DNA of 64,000 nucleotides, from positions 163,798,130 to 163,862,129 of the forward strand of contig CM068824.1 of assembly GCA_028554795.2 (NCBI GenBank), read 5' to 3'. How positions within the stretch are numbered: the first letter of the stretch is position 1; every line of letters begins with the position of its first letter. Shown in pieces: positions 43,141 to 54,566 of the stretch. The DNA is from Sinohyriopsis cumingii (lineage: Eukaryota > Mollusca > Bivalvia > Unionida > Unionidae). Position numbers and translations under genes: made by a program. Under the pieces are notes generated by a model. That model was not told the origin of the DNA, searched no databases, and saw nothing but the letters and a program-made list of their open reading frames with translations.

Positions 43141-44100
43141 GTTTGATTATGGGAAGTGGGTGTTGGGGAAATATTCTTAACCCAAGTAATTAGCTAGTAT
43201 CTAGGAGCAAACGTCACAGAGTGCAGTGATCATGAGATTTCATGATGACATAGTTTTGTTTCGTAATAAGTTCAGGTCAGCGCCGTATAAGTGGTGAAGT
43301 AGTTCCTATTAAAATCTAAAGTGTTGATTGATTTTGTATCTTCATGTGAAATATTTAATATGGGATAGATACTTTGTACTATGTGTTATGTATACAAATA
43401 TTTTCTGTAACTTTCGGCATATGATTTTATTTAATTTTCGTAATTTTTATTCATGGTCGTAAACTGTATAGAATATCTTTTGTTATAAATTGCGTACGTA
43501 ATTTGGCTCTGTTGAAAACACATATTACGTAGGATCTATAAATAGGTGTTTACGTACGTGTTGACAATTAGTAATAATAATCGTAATAATAAGACTTAAA
43601 ATGGTGCCTATGGCCTATTTTCTCAGTGACTGATGAGACGTGGAAGTTTCAAGAAGAATTATGTGGATTCCCATTGGTTGCGCGAGGTCATGTAAATATA
43701 CGTAATTTGTCGTAAATCAATACTGTGTGTTGTCACATGGGGTATATTGCGAACTATAGTCGCAATATACGGTGTATATAAGGTGAAAATTAAGCATTCA
43801 GTTTCATTCCGATTTATGGAGTCATTCACATTTTTTGTGTTCCTGATGTAAGTCTGCAGATGTGTTTTATTTTATACTTGGATATTTTTCGAGATAAAAA
43901 ATATTAGTTTGGACTGTTCAGTGGTGATAGAAAGTGCTCATTATTTGGACACTAATATTATTATCTTGAACTGTTATAAATTGTTCGAAAGAATTCTGGA
44001 CAACGCCATTTTGACAAAGTCACGGTTCTTGGAGGACCAGTACATTTCCGGTATTGAAATTATAAAGGACTTTTCATTCGTTTAGGACTTTCATAGACCA
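43141..44100. other. no gene seen
   Basis: AT-rich intergenic DNA; GTAATAATAATCG tract near 43,570. No coding signal. Confidence 0.5.
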
Positions 44101-44610
44101 TTATAAGGGTTAAATTGGATTCCCTTCATTATACTGTAAGTTCCTCTCACAATTTTCATTTATTACTTTAATAATTACATTGTTTGTTATGTTTTACAAA
44201 ATTTGTTGGTTTTGCTTCTTTTTTGTTACTTATGTATGTGATATAGGTAAAGTCAGATTTACAGTCATGATTCGACTGACCCAGGGATAGAGTAGGAAAA
44301 TGTCCCCGGTATTTAGTCTTTGAGTGGTGATTTGTATTTTATGGTACTTAAGACTGGTGTTACGTTACGGAAATCTAGCAAGGAGAAACCATGCATTTGT
44401 TAGGTTGCTATGCAATTATGTGAAATTGGAATATTTTGTTGTCATTGATTGATTAGAGACAAATTATGTATAGTCTTGGTCTTATACGAACTACCAGTAG
44501 ACAACAGTTGTTATCGAGAAGTCCTTGGAAAAAATGTGCAATCAAGTGACTTCAAGCAGAATTCACGCGATTGTTGGATTCGCTTGATAAAGAGATCCCT
44601 TTTCAGATTA
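44100..44610 (+). repeat. dispersed repeat, also inside the gypsy RT at 62.3 kb
   Basis: 44,110-44,240 resembles the end of the LTR-like segments (ACTGTAAGTTCCT, TTTTACAAAATTTGTTGG). 44,350-44,610 matches 62,400-62,690 in order: TACGGAAATCTAGCAAGGAG then AAACCATGCA, ATTAGAGACAAATTATGTAT, TGACTTCAAGCAG, CGCGATTG and AAAGAGATCCC. Confidence 0.6.
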
Positions 44611-44625
44611 AAACAACAACAACAA

Positions 44626-44628
44626 CAC

Positions 44629-44664
<36 letters not shown>

Positions 44665-44675
44665 TAATAATAATA
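44626..44675. repeat. (TAA)n microsatellite
   Basis: On the minus strand this is a (TTA)n run directly after the LINE D 3' region, so it may be that element's 3' tail. Confidence 0.9.
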
Positions 44676-44775
44676 ATTTATTCAGCAATTTAGGCCAACG
44701 GAATATATTACAAAATTCAATAAAAGTAAATATTGGCATAAAGAAGTTAAATATGGTGGTCCTCATCAGTATAGA

Positions 44776-45245
44776 TGCGTAATTTCCAATAATCGGTGTA
44801 CACAATTACAGGTATAAAGATGTTACTACCCAATTTCCAATAATCGGTGTACACAATTACAGGTATAAAAATGTTACTACCCAATTTCCAATAATCGGTA
44901 TACACAATTACAGGTATAAAGATGTTACTACCCAGTTTCCAATAATCGGTGTACACAATTACATGTATAAAGATGTTACTACCCAATTTCCAATAATCGG
45001 TGTACACAATTACAGGTATAAAGATGTTACTACCCAATTTCCAATAATCGGTATACACAATTACAGGTATAAAGATGTTACTACCCAATTTCCAATAATC
45101 GGTGTACACAATTACAGGTATAAAGATGTTACTACCCAATTTCCAATAATCGGTGTACACAATTACAGGTATAAATATGTTACTACCCAATTTCCAATAA
45201 TCGGTGTACACAGTTACAGGTATAAAGATGTTACTACCAATAAGC
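44776..45245. repeat. 51 bp minisatellite, nine copies
   Basis: The unit holds TTCCAATAATCGGTGTACAC, AATTACAGGTATAAAGATGT and TACTACCCAA; copies differ at one or two bases. As 51 is 17 codons, frames stay open on both strands across the whole array. It lies in the 3' region of the minus-strand LINE. Not a gene. Confidence 0.95.
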
Positions 45246-45251
45246 ATATTA

Positions 45252-46215
45252 TTCAAAATTCGTTTGAGTTATCAGATTGCCTAAGACAGAAAGCAAAATT
45301 AATATAGTAAGAAAGATTTCTCATAATTAATCTATTAGTATGACTCATGAGGAATACACATTTTTCTACAGACGGTAAGAGATAATAAACTTCATCAAAG
45401 TATTTCTTTTCTAAAACACAAACAAAATGGAATTCATCTTCTATCAAATAAACATTATTTTTCTGGCATAATGCACAATACTTCTTATTTCTCGCAATCC
45501 TGCCATGCATACCTGTCTCTAGTTTCAGCAAATGCGCTGAACGCATAAATTTAGCAAGTAACTTCCTCAGAAAATATAATCCACATGAATGGTATTTTCC
45601 TGTCCTAATTCGCTTTTACACATGCTATGATGCAAACATTTATGTGGATTGTTAATATCAGATTTTTTGCCAAAATAGTGACAGAAATTGTTTTTCGTCT
45701 ACAACATCTTGATTTTGCAGGACATACCCAAAACCGAAGCGAAATAACATGTCTTTAACTTTGATAGCCAAAGTGACACGGTTAGTTTCATCTACTCTAT
45801 TCAACATTAAATAACATTGGTGTGGGTAGCGAGTTGAAGGCCTTCTAACAACTTTCAACCAGTATTTAATACATCTTTTTTTAAAAAATACTAGTTACAA
45901 AGTGGGTATCTCCCGTATTCCCCTTACACGATGTAATTTTTGGTACTTTTAGGAACTCCTAAATACTGATTGCAAAAGTTGAATTGCACAATTTCAATAT
46001 CTCTACTAAATTCATATCCCCACATTTCTGACTCATAGAAAGCAATTGGTTTTATTACAGAATCCAAAATTTTGAAAGCATAAGCTACACTAAAAGAGCC
46101 AAATCGTTTTGGATAATTCAAAATCTTTGAAGCTGCTTTACTTGCCTGAGCCGTTAGTTTCTACTTATCTTTTATCCAAACCAGATTGTGGTGAAAAGTA
46201 TACCCGAATAAACAT
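45252..46215 (-). pseudogene. LINE copy D, 3' portion
   Basis: On the minus strand: LGYTF-like start and LTAQASKAASKILNYP (46,210-46,110), VAYAFKILDSVIKPIAFYES then EMWGYEF and FCNQYLGVPKSTKNYIV (46,090-45,925). Next come RYPHQCYLMLNRVDE (45,830) and the end domain LKLETGMHGRIARNKKYCAL with CQKNNVYLIEDEFHFVCVL (45,520-45,410). The order (thumb/linker, then the ETGxxx..C..C...EDExHF signature) is usual for the C-terminal half of non-LTR RTs without RNase H (CR1/L2/RTE-X type). Frameshifts separate the parts. Confidence 0.75.
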
Positions 46216-46258
46216 TTAAATTAGGTCTCAGTGACCAGCGTTCAGGGGACAGCTGAAA
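46155..46258 (+). repeat. ~105 bp direct repeat, left copy
   Basis: AGTTTCTACTTATCTTTTAT to CAGCGTTCAGG, about 96 percent identical by eye to 47,565-47,665. It contains a piece of LINE D RT in minus orientation. Confidence 0.9.
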
Positions 46259-46955
46259 TCTTACAGACAGCATATATACGACCCACGGTGCATTTACACT
46301 GCAAGTCTGGTCTCGGTGGGGTTCTTAAACAAGTTATCGCCTAGATCATGACATGACTGTAAGCAGTGTAACGATCAGGTTAGATGGGACTACATAAGTG
46401 TCTAAGCTTATTACGCAGGATATTAAGGTGACCTTTGACATCATAACACGGTGTTAGGACCCTTAGTTGAATAAGATCGATATATTTTCAAAGATATAAA
46501 AAGATCAGGTCCTTTCGAATATCTTAATGAAGAGAGTTCTACAGAAGGACCACTGAGAAAATACAACAATAACAACAACAAGCAACAACAACAAAACTTA
46601 AGTCTGGTGGAGATGGCTGTGTTGCATTGGGAATTGCGTAGACAATAATGATATGCACCTTCCCCTTTGCGTAAGAAGGTCCCTTTAGTAAAGTGCTTGG
46701 GTAATTATAATCCAATGCTTAATCGTCCTTCTGCAAGAGTTTACCAACCAGTTACTTGAAACGAAATCTCTTTAGACCAGTAAATGGTTGCAGCTTCCAA
46801 TTGGATATTTGGTCTTTCTAATCTGGCCGAATCATCAATAGAGTAGTTATTCCAGTCTTGAGAAACATATTCCAAAATAGTATATATAGTTTGGACAAAG
46901 CTGTCCTGCCAAAAGAATTTTTAGTCGCGCACAACATAGATATTTAGATTCGTTC
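46259..46955 (-). pseudogene. interrupted LINE D middle region
   Basis: No clear RT motif remains here. Minus-strand pieces such as LNEYVS-like and SIDDSARLERPNIQ at about 46,800 are weakly protein-like. CAACAACAACAACA tract at 46,565-46,595. Confidence 0.3.
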
Positions 46956-47285
46956 TGAATGTTAACTCTGTCTAGGAGGTGCTGAATGTTAGCTCTGTCT
47001 AGGAGGTGCTGAATGTTAGCTCTGTCTAGGAGGTGCTGAATGATGGCTCTGTCTAGGAGGTGCTGAATGTTAGCTCTGTCTAGGAGGTGCTGAATGTTAG
47101 CTCTTTCTAGGAGGTGCTGAATGTTAGCTCTGTCTAGGAGGTGCTGAATGTTAGCTCTGTCTAGGAGGTGCTGAATGTTAGCTCTTTCTAGGAGGTGCTG
47201 AATGTTAGCTCTGTCTAGGAGGTGCTGAATTTTAGCTCTGTCTAGGAGGTGCTAAATGTTAGCTCTGTCTAGGAGGTGTTCCACT
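46956..47285 (-). repeat. 27 bp minisatellite inside LINE coding sequence
   Basis: Twelve copies of TGAATGTTAGCTCTGTCTAG plus GAGGTGC. The unit is nine codons, so on the minus strand it adds repeated HLLDRANIQ blocks in phase with the flanking RT-like frame. Confidence 0.93.
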
Positions 47286-47665
47286 CCTTCTTTACAAACA
47301 TAATCAATCCATTTATGATCAGAGGACAATGTTAATCCAAACTATTTATCAGTTTCAACAAGAATTAAATGCATATTGTCAAAGGAGAATATGGGATAAG
47401 AAAAGTCGGTCTGTCTGCATGCGATTAATAAAATGTCTGTTTTCGAAGTGTTAAATGTAACGATCACGTCGTTTGCCCATGCAAGTTTTCAAAATCTTTG
47501 TTTATAATCATTTGTAAATTGAAGAGTCTGTAGAAGAAGTCGCAAGAGAAGTATTATCGAAAGAGAGTTTCTACTTATCTTTTATCCAAACCAGATTGGG
47601 GTGAAAAGTATACCCGAATAAACATTTGAATTAGGTCTCAGTAACCAGCGTTCAGGTGTCAGCAA
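47286..47665 (-). pseudogene. LINE D RT thumb region
   Basis: Minus-strand segments DNTSLATSSTDSSIYK (about 47,560-47,510), TSKTDILLI-like and LTLSSDHKWIDYVCKEGVEHL (about 47,350-47,285), in broken frames. The first resembles the sequence just after a YADD box (DDTSLx), so the catalytic core itself lies upstream and is missing. 47,565-47,665 is the right copy of the 105-bp direct repeat. Confidence 0.6.
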
Positions 47666-47676
47666 TATCAATACAG
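47652..47676 (+). mobile_element. possible DNA-transposon terminus
   Basis: CAGTAAAGACCCGGTTATTT begins with CAGT and has the CCCGGTTATTTCGG core found at ends of some Tc1/pogo-type elements; TA precedes loosely. The opposite end was not found, so this is only suggestive. Confidence 0.3.
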
Positions 47677-47769
47677 TAAAGACCCGGTTATTTCGGGCTT
47701 ACACACAATTGGTTGCTGCGAAAAGCCCGACTTAGGGCCGGTCTTCTCCTCCTTTTTTGGCGTTCATAC

Positions 47770-47990
47770 TTGCTCAATAGGTTGCATGCAGTACAGACAG
47801 CGTCGAATGGTGGCTCCTTTTTCACTACTCTACGTATAAATTAGTGTGTTGTGCACATAATTCAATCTCCGAGGTACGTGCTTGCATGCAGCCGGGTTGT
47901 CGGCAGGTAGTGGCTCCTGTTTCACGATGAATACAGATGCATGTCGTGTATGCAGTAAAGCGTACGGTGGTGGCTGTCTTTCCCACTCGA
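47770..47990. repeat. ~90 bp degenerate repeat, three units
   Basis: Units contain GCATGCAG(T/C), a TGTCGG/CGTCGA segment and GGTGGCTCCT(T/G)TTTCAC. High divergence. Confidence 0.6.
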
Positions 47991-48059
47991 TGATAAATTA
48001 AGAAGTCTGCTGTGCGGACGTTAACAATTCGTACAAAGTGGATACGTCGTACACGTCTT

Positions 48060-48560
48060 TAATGCAAGGTTGATTGATTGACACAATTTTGTCATTTTTC
48101 TTGGATTGGACAAAGAAGCAAGAGTAAGTCAGCCAGTGCAAGTACGTAAATTGAGGGGAGGAAAATTGAGGGAAGTCTTGTGGTATTTGGAAAGAGTGGA
48201 GCAGCTCCTAGACAGAGTTAACGAGCATAACCCCCACCTACGTGCAATCCCAAACATAACCAGCACCGTTCAAGATATATCGAGAAAGGAACGATCTCCT
48301 TCTGTATAGGGATAAGTTTATTAGGAAGCAGGAAGAAGTGGAGAAGACCAATAGGACTGGGATAGATGAGAAGAGAGAAATAGAATTTTGAGAAGTGAGA
48401 GTTGGAATTCCCACGCATCAACAAAACTAGATAAGGGTCCAGCAGAGGAAGAGGCAACACGAAGGTGAGAGGGAGGAATATACCTGGCAACAACAGCAAC
48501 ATCATCAGCAATATCAGTAACAGCAGCAGATATATCAGCAGCCAGAACAACCCCTCATCC
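48060..48560 (+). pseudogene. charged module-like copy at 48.1 kb
   Basis: The frame from 48,106 has LREVLWYLERVEQLLDRVNE, a helix similar in layout to FLEIQMHLEYARRILDELA of copy R1. A Gln-rich part (EEYTWQQQQHHQQYQ) with QPLIPCP follows in another frame. A TG/TA-rich tract follows, as after the other copies. The FRAT-type motif was not found here, so membership in the family is tentative. Confidence 0.3.
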
Positions 48561-48569
48561 CATGTCCAT

Positions 48570-48840
48570 GGATGTTTGTGCACATGTATAAGCACTCCTA
48601 TTCTCTTGTGTGTGATAGAATGATGGTATATTTGTGTGTATAGCAAATGAACATTCCTACTCTTTTCGTGGAGGTTTGTGTGTATGTATATATATTATTA
48701 CACTTTTCTCTCTTTACACTCCATGTATGACTGTGCTTCAAAATGTTTGTGTGTATAATGTGTGTATATTTCTACACTTTTCATAGTTGATAGTATGTTT
48801 GTGTACATGTGTAAGTGTTCCTACTCCTTTCTTTGGTTAG
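48570..48840. repeat. degenerate 60-70 bp TGTTTGTGTGTA repeat
   Basis: Four to five units with TGTTTGTG(T/C)(G/A)(T/C)ATGTATAA and TTCCTACTCTTTTC. No coding function. Confidence 0.7.
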
Positions 48841-49440
48841 TCAGTTTGGTGTTGGTTGGTCTATATGTGTGTTCGTCAGTAGGTGTGAGAACCTTTACCC
48901 AGAAAGACGCACAATGTTGAATTCACATAACTTTCAGAACGGCACACTGTTAATTCCCATGACCATCATAACGACCCACAATATTAAACATATGGACGTT
49001 TTTAACATTAAATCCACATTACCGCCATAGAGACCCAATACAAAATACCCGCTAATGTTAAATTCCCATAACTGCCAGTAATATAAAGTGCATGGTCTTT
49101 TCTGGGACTCGATAGTTCAAGTACTCATCTCTGTTTTGGTCTGTAATTGTACAGATCCAGCCAAATAGCAGCCTTTACTGTTTTCGTGGCTCCCTCTGGT
49201 TAGAAATACTTGGCAGACTTGCGGCTAAGGGAAATTTAACAGTTTGGAAGTTGTTTAATGACAAGTTTAAAAGGCATCATCCAATCATTCCTCGTACTGA
49301 AGTCCGTAAAGCTACTACGGAAAAAATCAAAACGTTCACGCGTATCTTTTGTGAATTAAAATGTTTCGACAAACTGTGAATTCCAAGATGCTTAATAACA
49401 TACACAAACAAAAACGTCTTCCATTTCAGGAAAGGACACT
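48841..49440. other. no gene seen
   Basis: Contains two to three diverged units with TTAAATTCCCATAACTGCC at 48,920-49,080. Confidence 0.5.
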
Positions 49441-49680
49441 CTGTGACTCTTGTTTGGTAACAATAAGATGATACCCATCCTGCTGTCAAAGACTAGGACA
49501 TCTTCGTGACTCGTGTGTGGTGGCAAGATGATACTCATCCTGCTGTCAAAGACTAGGACATCTTCGTGACTCGTGTGGTGGCAAGATGATACCCATCCTG
49601 CTGTTAAAGACTAGGACATCTTTGTGACTCATGTGTGGTGGCAACATGTTGACCCCCCTCAAAATGCAAAAGACCAGGAA
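49441..49680. repeat. 58-60 bp minisatellite, four copies
   Basis: Unit: AAGATGATACCCATCCTGCT, GTCAAAGACTAGGACATCTT and CGTGACTCGTGTGTGGTGGC; the fourth copy is diverged. Confidence 0.9.
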
Positions 49681-50632
49681 ATCTCAGTGACTCTTATGCG
49701 GTGGCATAAGGGAAATAACTGGAATTCTTCTTCCTGTTCTACGCCGGCCATCTTTGAAACAACGTTTCTTTTTTCGCTTCTGTTTACATATAAGTAATGA
49801 TGAATGTAGTCCCAGTTCGTTTAGTCTAGAGCACAATGTAGTGTGGAGAGCCAAGGAGTGGTTATTTAAAGCAATTACTGAAGGTCCATCATAGCATAAA
49901 CGGGTTCACTGGCGAGTATCACGTGATGGCGGTTTGTTCAAAAGTTGTAGCAGTGGAACAAGACAGCTGTGAAAAAGTATAATTGTTCTCATTTCCAAAC
50001 CAAGGAGATGAAGAACACATACGAACTGAACAGCCAATACATAATGAATGCAATAACGTAGACGAAGACAGGCAACAAGCAAAAATATCATGTAAACGGC
50101 ACAAAAAAACGGAACAGCTGCTTCAAGCCAGTTAAGCGATAGCGGTCATCTTGTTTTCAATCCAAAACATAATCACAATATTTAATCACAGCAGTTTTGG
50201 AAAACTGACAATGTATATCTACTACATGAAGCTGGAAGAAAAGATGATGTAAATATATATCGAACCGTATGTATCCTTCCTTGTCTTTTCAGATTACTAG
50301 ATAATCATGTATGTGATTCTTGTAAACTGCATGAACACTTACAATTACCTCTATGAAAACCAGTTTGACTTTCTACAGAATAGTATTTGTGCATCTTCAT
50401 TGAAATGGATGAATGTACTACACAGAAGAGGACTAGTTGGCTCTATTTGGGTTGCTTAACGGAGCTTTTGTGTATTCATACGTTTACAGTTTGTCAGAGA
50501 GACTGAAGATGTATCAATGCAGTGAGGACACCCTATACTTGATTACATTTCACTTCACCGACAGAGTTCAAAGATTAGCTTTTAATCGACAAGCTTTTGA
50601 AATGCATATAAGAATCTTTCCTTGGACCTATC
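49681..50632. other. no gene seen
   Basis: AT-rich; frames on both strands are short and not protein-like. Confidence 0.5.
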
Positions 50633-50799
50633 TTATTCATCCTGTTCGTCAGTGATGTACCCCATAAAATAGAAAATAGGGTTTCTTCCACTGAACTCTA
50701 CGCAAACGACACTACACTATCTGATTCATGTAAAACCAAAGCTGAACTTGAAACGAGCATAATAATGCTCTGCGCAGGCTTGAAGAATGACGAAAAATA
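50633..50799 (+). pseudogene. LINE RT fragment (copy E)
   Basis: One frame reads LFILFVSDVPHKIENRVSS, then ELYANDTTLSDSCKTKAELE. This matches the FxLFIND(L/V)P...LYADDTTL(S/Y) catalytic segment of non-LTR RTs, with Asp to Asn in the first catalytic position of the YADD box. About 55 codons; flanks not recognisable. Confidence 0.75.
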
Positions 50800-50869
50800 A
50801 TAATGCGATTCTCAATAACGAAGAAACAAAAGACTTCCTCTTAAAAACACATTAGAACAAACCATGATA

Positions 50870-50995
50870 GCAGTTGCTGTTTTTGGGTTTAATGTCATTT
50901 CTCAGCTTAAGATAGGCTTTAGATGGAGACCAGTATACATGGTGGAGGAAGAACCTGGGAAACCCCGGTAAGAACCATCGACCCACGAGATATAG
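50870..50995 (+). mobile_element. SINE-like dispersed repeat, copy 2
   Basis: GGGTTTAATGTCATTTCTCA, AGTATACATGGTGGAGGAAG and AACCTGGGAAACCCCGG in the same order as at 12,440-12,550, with about 70 percent agreement by eye. Confidence 0.6.
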
Positions 50996-52327
50996 AATAG
51001 AACAACATGAGCACCGTATGCAAAATATAACAATTTAATCAATTATATGAGCAAAAATTGAAATTGAACATGACATTTGAAGTTCTGATAAATAATTACC
51101 AAATTTATTTAAAACATGCAATTAGCCGTTATGTTTATATTGATAAGAGAAATTTCATCATGAAATCGAATGAGCGATCAGACTCAATTCTCCAGCATGC
51201 CTGCATAATCTGGTTGCTTGACTGTCCTTCCATATTCAAGGTTGGTGGAAGGCTAGAGTCGCATTATTTTTTTAAATTCTTCCTCCCTCCTTTGTAATCA
51301 CTATTTGTCTCATTAACCGTTATTTGGTTTTCTATTGTCTTTGCCCACTGTATGGCTGCTTATATGTAACTATTTCCCTTGTGATTTCAGGGCGCGTTCG
51401 CTTCTAGCGTTGCAGAATCTCTCTGTACCCTTAAGACTCCGTGTCCATCTACTTCCAGGCACTCATCCCTTGGTCACTTTGTAGCGAGAGAATACTTTCT
51501 TGTCTTCCCGCACAAAATTAGACTGACTAATCTTTCGAGGTAGAGTACTTCAAATATTGAATTTTGTCTGTGAAACACAAATCCTCTATTTAGATTAGCC
51601 AAATCAGGATTACATTTATCTAACCGCCGGAAATTAACACAAGTCACTTTGGTATGAGTAACTCCTCATATTTCCGCGTTTTCTTAATAAACTGTTTTCT
51701 GGAAGTGTTTTCTCACATCACATATTTTAATTGGTACAAAAATGGTCTCTGCATCATTTCAACTCTGTTCTTTTCGATAATTAAACCCCCAAATTCGTCT
51801 TTCATCTTCCATCTGTCTGACCGTTAACAACGGACTCTAATTAAAAATCAATCACGTCCATAGCCAGAGTCATTAAACATCGTAGCCTAGCGACTTAATA
51901 GGGTACCTAAACACATTTGTCGAATTAATGTGTTACGTGTCACACTGACCGCGGCAAATATTCACTCATTTATGTGTTGCCATAACATCTTACAAAATTG
52001 ACACCATTACAAATTCATTTCAGAATGACAGAATCCTCGAGTGGAAAGCTGCTGTATTTTGTTAACTGTGTATTTGGTTATTCAGGAAACAAACTGTCAC
52101 TAAGGTCTTCATGTCTAATTCTGCATTATTTATAAGGCATCAAACAACTTTAATAAATGATGGAGTTAAGTAAAACACGATGTGTCCAATAAGCTCATTG
52201 CCATCATTCTAGAATCGTGAAACCACTAAGCTTCATGTCAATGTTCCGATAGAAATTAGCTGGACCCGACCAAAGAATGCTCAACTGCAAATCTAAGGGC
52301 CTCCATCATTTTTCCGCTTAAAACATT
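50996..52327. other. no gene seen
   Basis: AT-rich intergenic DNA with no repeat or coding signal strong enough to call. Confidence 0.5.
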
Positions 52328-52546
52328 TCAAACCAGGCGAATTATAAAACTACTTTTGCACTGTTCGTCGTCAAACCACATTCTTAGTCTTGAAATTTTA
52401 TCATTAGCAAGAGAAAGGTCTTTTTTAATTTGATAAACCACGTTGTCGTCGGCATTCTTTGTGCCTATCATGCATAACCTGAATGTATCTATCACAATTT
52501 TATCGCAAGAAATTTCGTTATGAGAGAGATATAGATAGGTCATCAT
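52328..52546 (-). pseudogene. possible LINE RT fragment, minus strand
   Basis: Open minus frame of 72 codons including NADDNVVYQIKKDLSLANDKI and SRLRMWFDDEQ. The ADDxxxY then a helix with DLxxANDKIxxLxxWF layout resembles the motif C and thumb of non-LTR RTs. No other RT motif nearby; could be chance. Confidence 0.35.
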
Positions 52547-53129
52547 GGATACGAATATATATGTTATGTCGAAATGTGATCTGAGTATGTTTACAGCACA
52601 TGGCGTATCTATATTGACCTAAAATTGCATTTGTCATCTTGTGAACAGTCATCACAACCTTAAAGACTGTTAGAATCGACAGGTGACCGAATTAACACAA
52701 TCTTTACAACCCAATGTTACTATCAGCAGGCAAAACTATCAGTGACCGAAGCAGTGACTTGGGTTAGAAGAGAAGATCATCGGCAAGACGGATAAGTTAT
52801 ATAAGCCTTTATCTTCTTTTCTGCACTTGCAACACCAAATTTCGTCGCACTTTCAGTTATAATTTGCTAATGCTCTCTTACTAATCGGACAGAAAGGAAA
52901 CGAATATAGGAGAAACGTAATTATCAACCAGCTATCAATATGAACGAGATGATGCCAATTCTATTGTTATATTAAGACTATTGTCAGATTATGCTGACTC
53001 CAACCCCTAAAATAATAATTATATATTTAGGGTCACGGTTCCGACGCCTAATGGCAGCTTGTATCGATAGTGGTTGTTATATCATATAATTAGGGATTAC
53101 AAGATAAATATCAGATCCCTAATGGTACA
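52547..53129. other. no gene seen
   Basis: AT-rich intergenic DNA without supported features. Confidence 0.5.
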
Positions 53130-53970
53130 GCCTGATGAAGTTAAGCAAAATTAGCGTAAATTGATTATTTTATATCAGCCTGACGAATTTAGGCCAAGAC
53201 TTACGTAAGTTATGTCAGCCTGGTGCGTTGAGGCAAATGTTTAAGTAAATAGGTTAATGTATATCAGTGCTATCTAAATGACCGACCCTAGTTTATCGAT
53301 CAGACTTTCCTAGTTTCTGACAGGTTACAACTGGAACACCTTGTTGACTGTAAACGAGTGATTTCGAAATATTTAGATGATTCACTATAAGCCCGGAATC
53401 TCATTCTAGAAAGTGCGTATTGGCTATTGCCTTGTTTTCTTTTTGCTATATATTTATATATAAGTCATGTAAAACACGGAATCACTTATTCTTGACATTA
53501 TATCGGATTTGTATAAGATACATTGAGAATCTTGATTTGTTTATTTAAATTTACAACCATCAGTTGGAATTACCAAAAATACAAACTTTGGTCCGAAACG
53601 GACACCGTTGGCTATTTATTGTTCATTAGCGTCAGGTTTTGCGAAGCCATATAAGATTAAAGGTAAGACATTGGTGTTTTGTTTAAACTTCTCTTATCCA
53701 GGTGTTACAAAGTTATACAAAATCACAAACAATGCATAACTGGGTCCGAAACTGATCTTTTTTTACGTAGCCATATAGGTCAGAAACAAAACAAAATTGG
53801 GTCCGAAACTGACATGTTTTACAAAGCCTTCAAGGGTAAGGTCGACCTTGCTGTGGTCCGACACCGTAACGAGCCGAGTATGTTATGTGGAAATTTCTTA
53901 ATTAAATTTGTATGGGCCGAATCTGTAATGGGTCTACTTTGTTCTGGGCCGACACCATTATGGGCCGAGA
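53130..53970. repeat. short degenerate repeats
   Basis: 53,130-53,260: three units with TATCAGCCTGA(T/C)GAA. 53,580-53,970: the phrase GGGTCCGAAACTGA(C/T) recurs at 53,590, 53,742 and 53,800, then GGGCCGACACCATTATGG-type phrases to 53,960. The 102-codon frame at 53,679 consists of this repeat and is not called. Confidence 0.55.
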
Positions 53971-54494
53971 TCTCATGTTACCATTAGAAAGCCTGGGCAT
54001 AATGGACAAGACACGAAGCAACGGCAAATAGCCAACGGTAAAAATGTCCATTCAAAATCAGTAAGTTACTTAACGACATATGGATGAAAGATGTGGACTG
54101 TTGTCTTTACGGTGGCGTAAGTTATGGACGTCTGAATGAGCAGATAATATTATTAGAATGGAGTGGTCAAGGGATATGATTGTGAACTGCGAGAATTATT
54201 TACCTTCTGGGATGGTGTTGTGATCTGTTACCCCCTTTTGAATAAAATAATCTAGTGCCTGTGGGTGGAAGATGGGCATATATCAAACATACTGCGTTCC
54301 ATTAATTTCACACCACACAGTCGTACATTGATAATATGTATCAAATAAGTCTTGCACATTGACTCTTAGTACAAATTTTGATACCTTCAGAATTGCTGTT
54401 GGATATACTTGTAACGTGTCGAATGGAAACGGATTGTGGTCCCAAGACAGTTCCGGGGTTTACTGGTGTCGGATACCCAGACGTATTCACTACC
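53971..54494. other. no gene seen
   Basis: AT-rich sequence upstream of the candidate exon. An acceptor-like TACCCAG is present at about 54,474-54,480. Confidence 0.45.
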
Positions 54495-54566
54495 ATGCCT
54501 CCACAACCAAAAGAAAAAAAGCCAGGACAGCTCCCGATAGACAAAGTCAGAGAGTTCTTCGAAAAG
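54495..54566 (+). CDS. candidate first coding exon
   Basis: ACTACCATG (good initiation context) opens 24 codons: PPQPKEKKPGQLPIDKVREFFEK, then a donor AAG|GTATTT at 54,567 in phase 0. The peptide QLPIDKVREFFEK resembles the helix that begins phytanoyl-CoA dioxygenase-type proteins (QLTxEQVxxFxxxG), which would predict a following exon starting with Gly or a hydrophobic strand. No such exon was recognised downstream within the window, so this is a weak call and could be chance or a retained fragment. Confidence 0.25.

Noticed and set aside
44747-45256. 169-codon minus-strand ORF and 114-codon plus-strand ORF
   Set aside because: Both are the 51-bp repeat read in an open phase, with no non-repeat coding sequence.
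53679-53987. 102-codon ORF
   Set aside because: Built from the GGGTCCGAAACTGA repeat; no start context and no recognisable domain.
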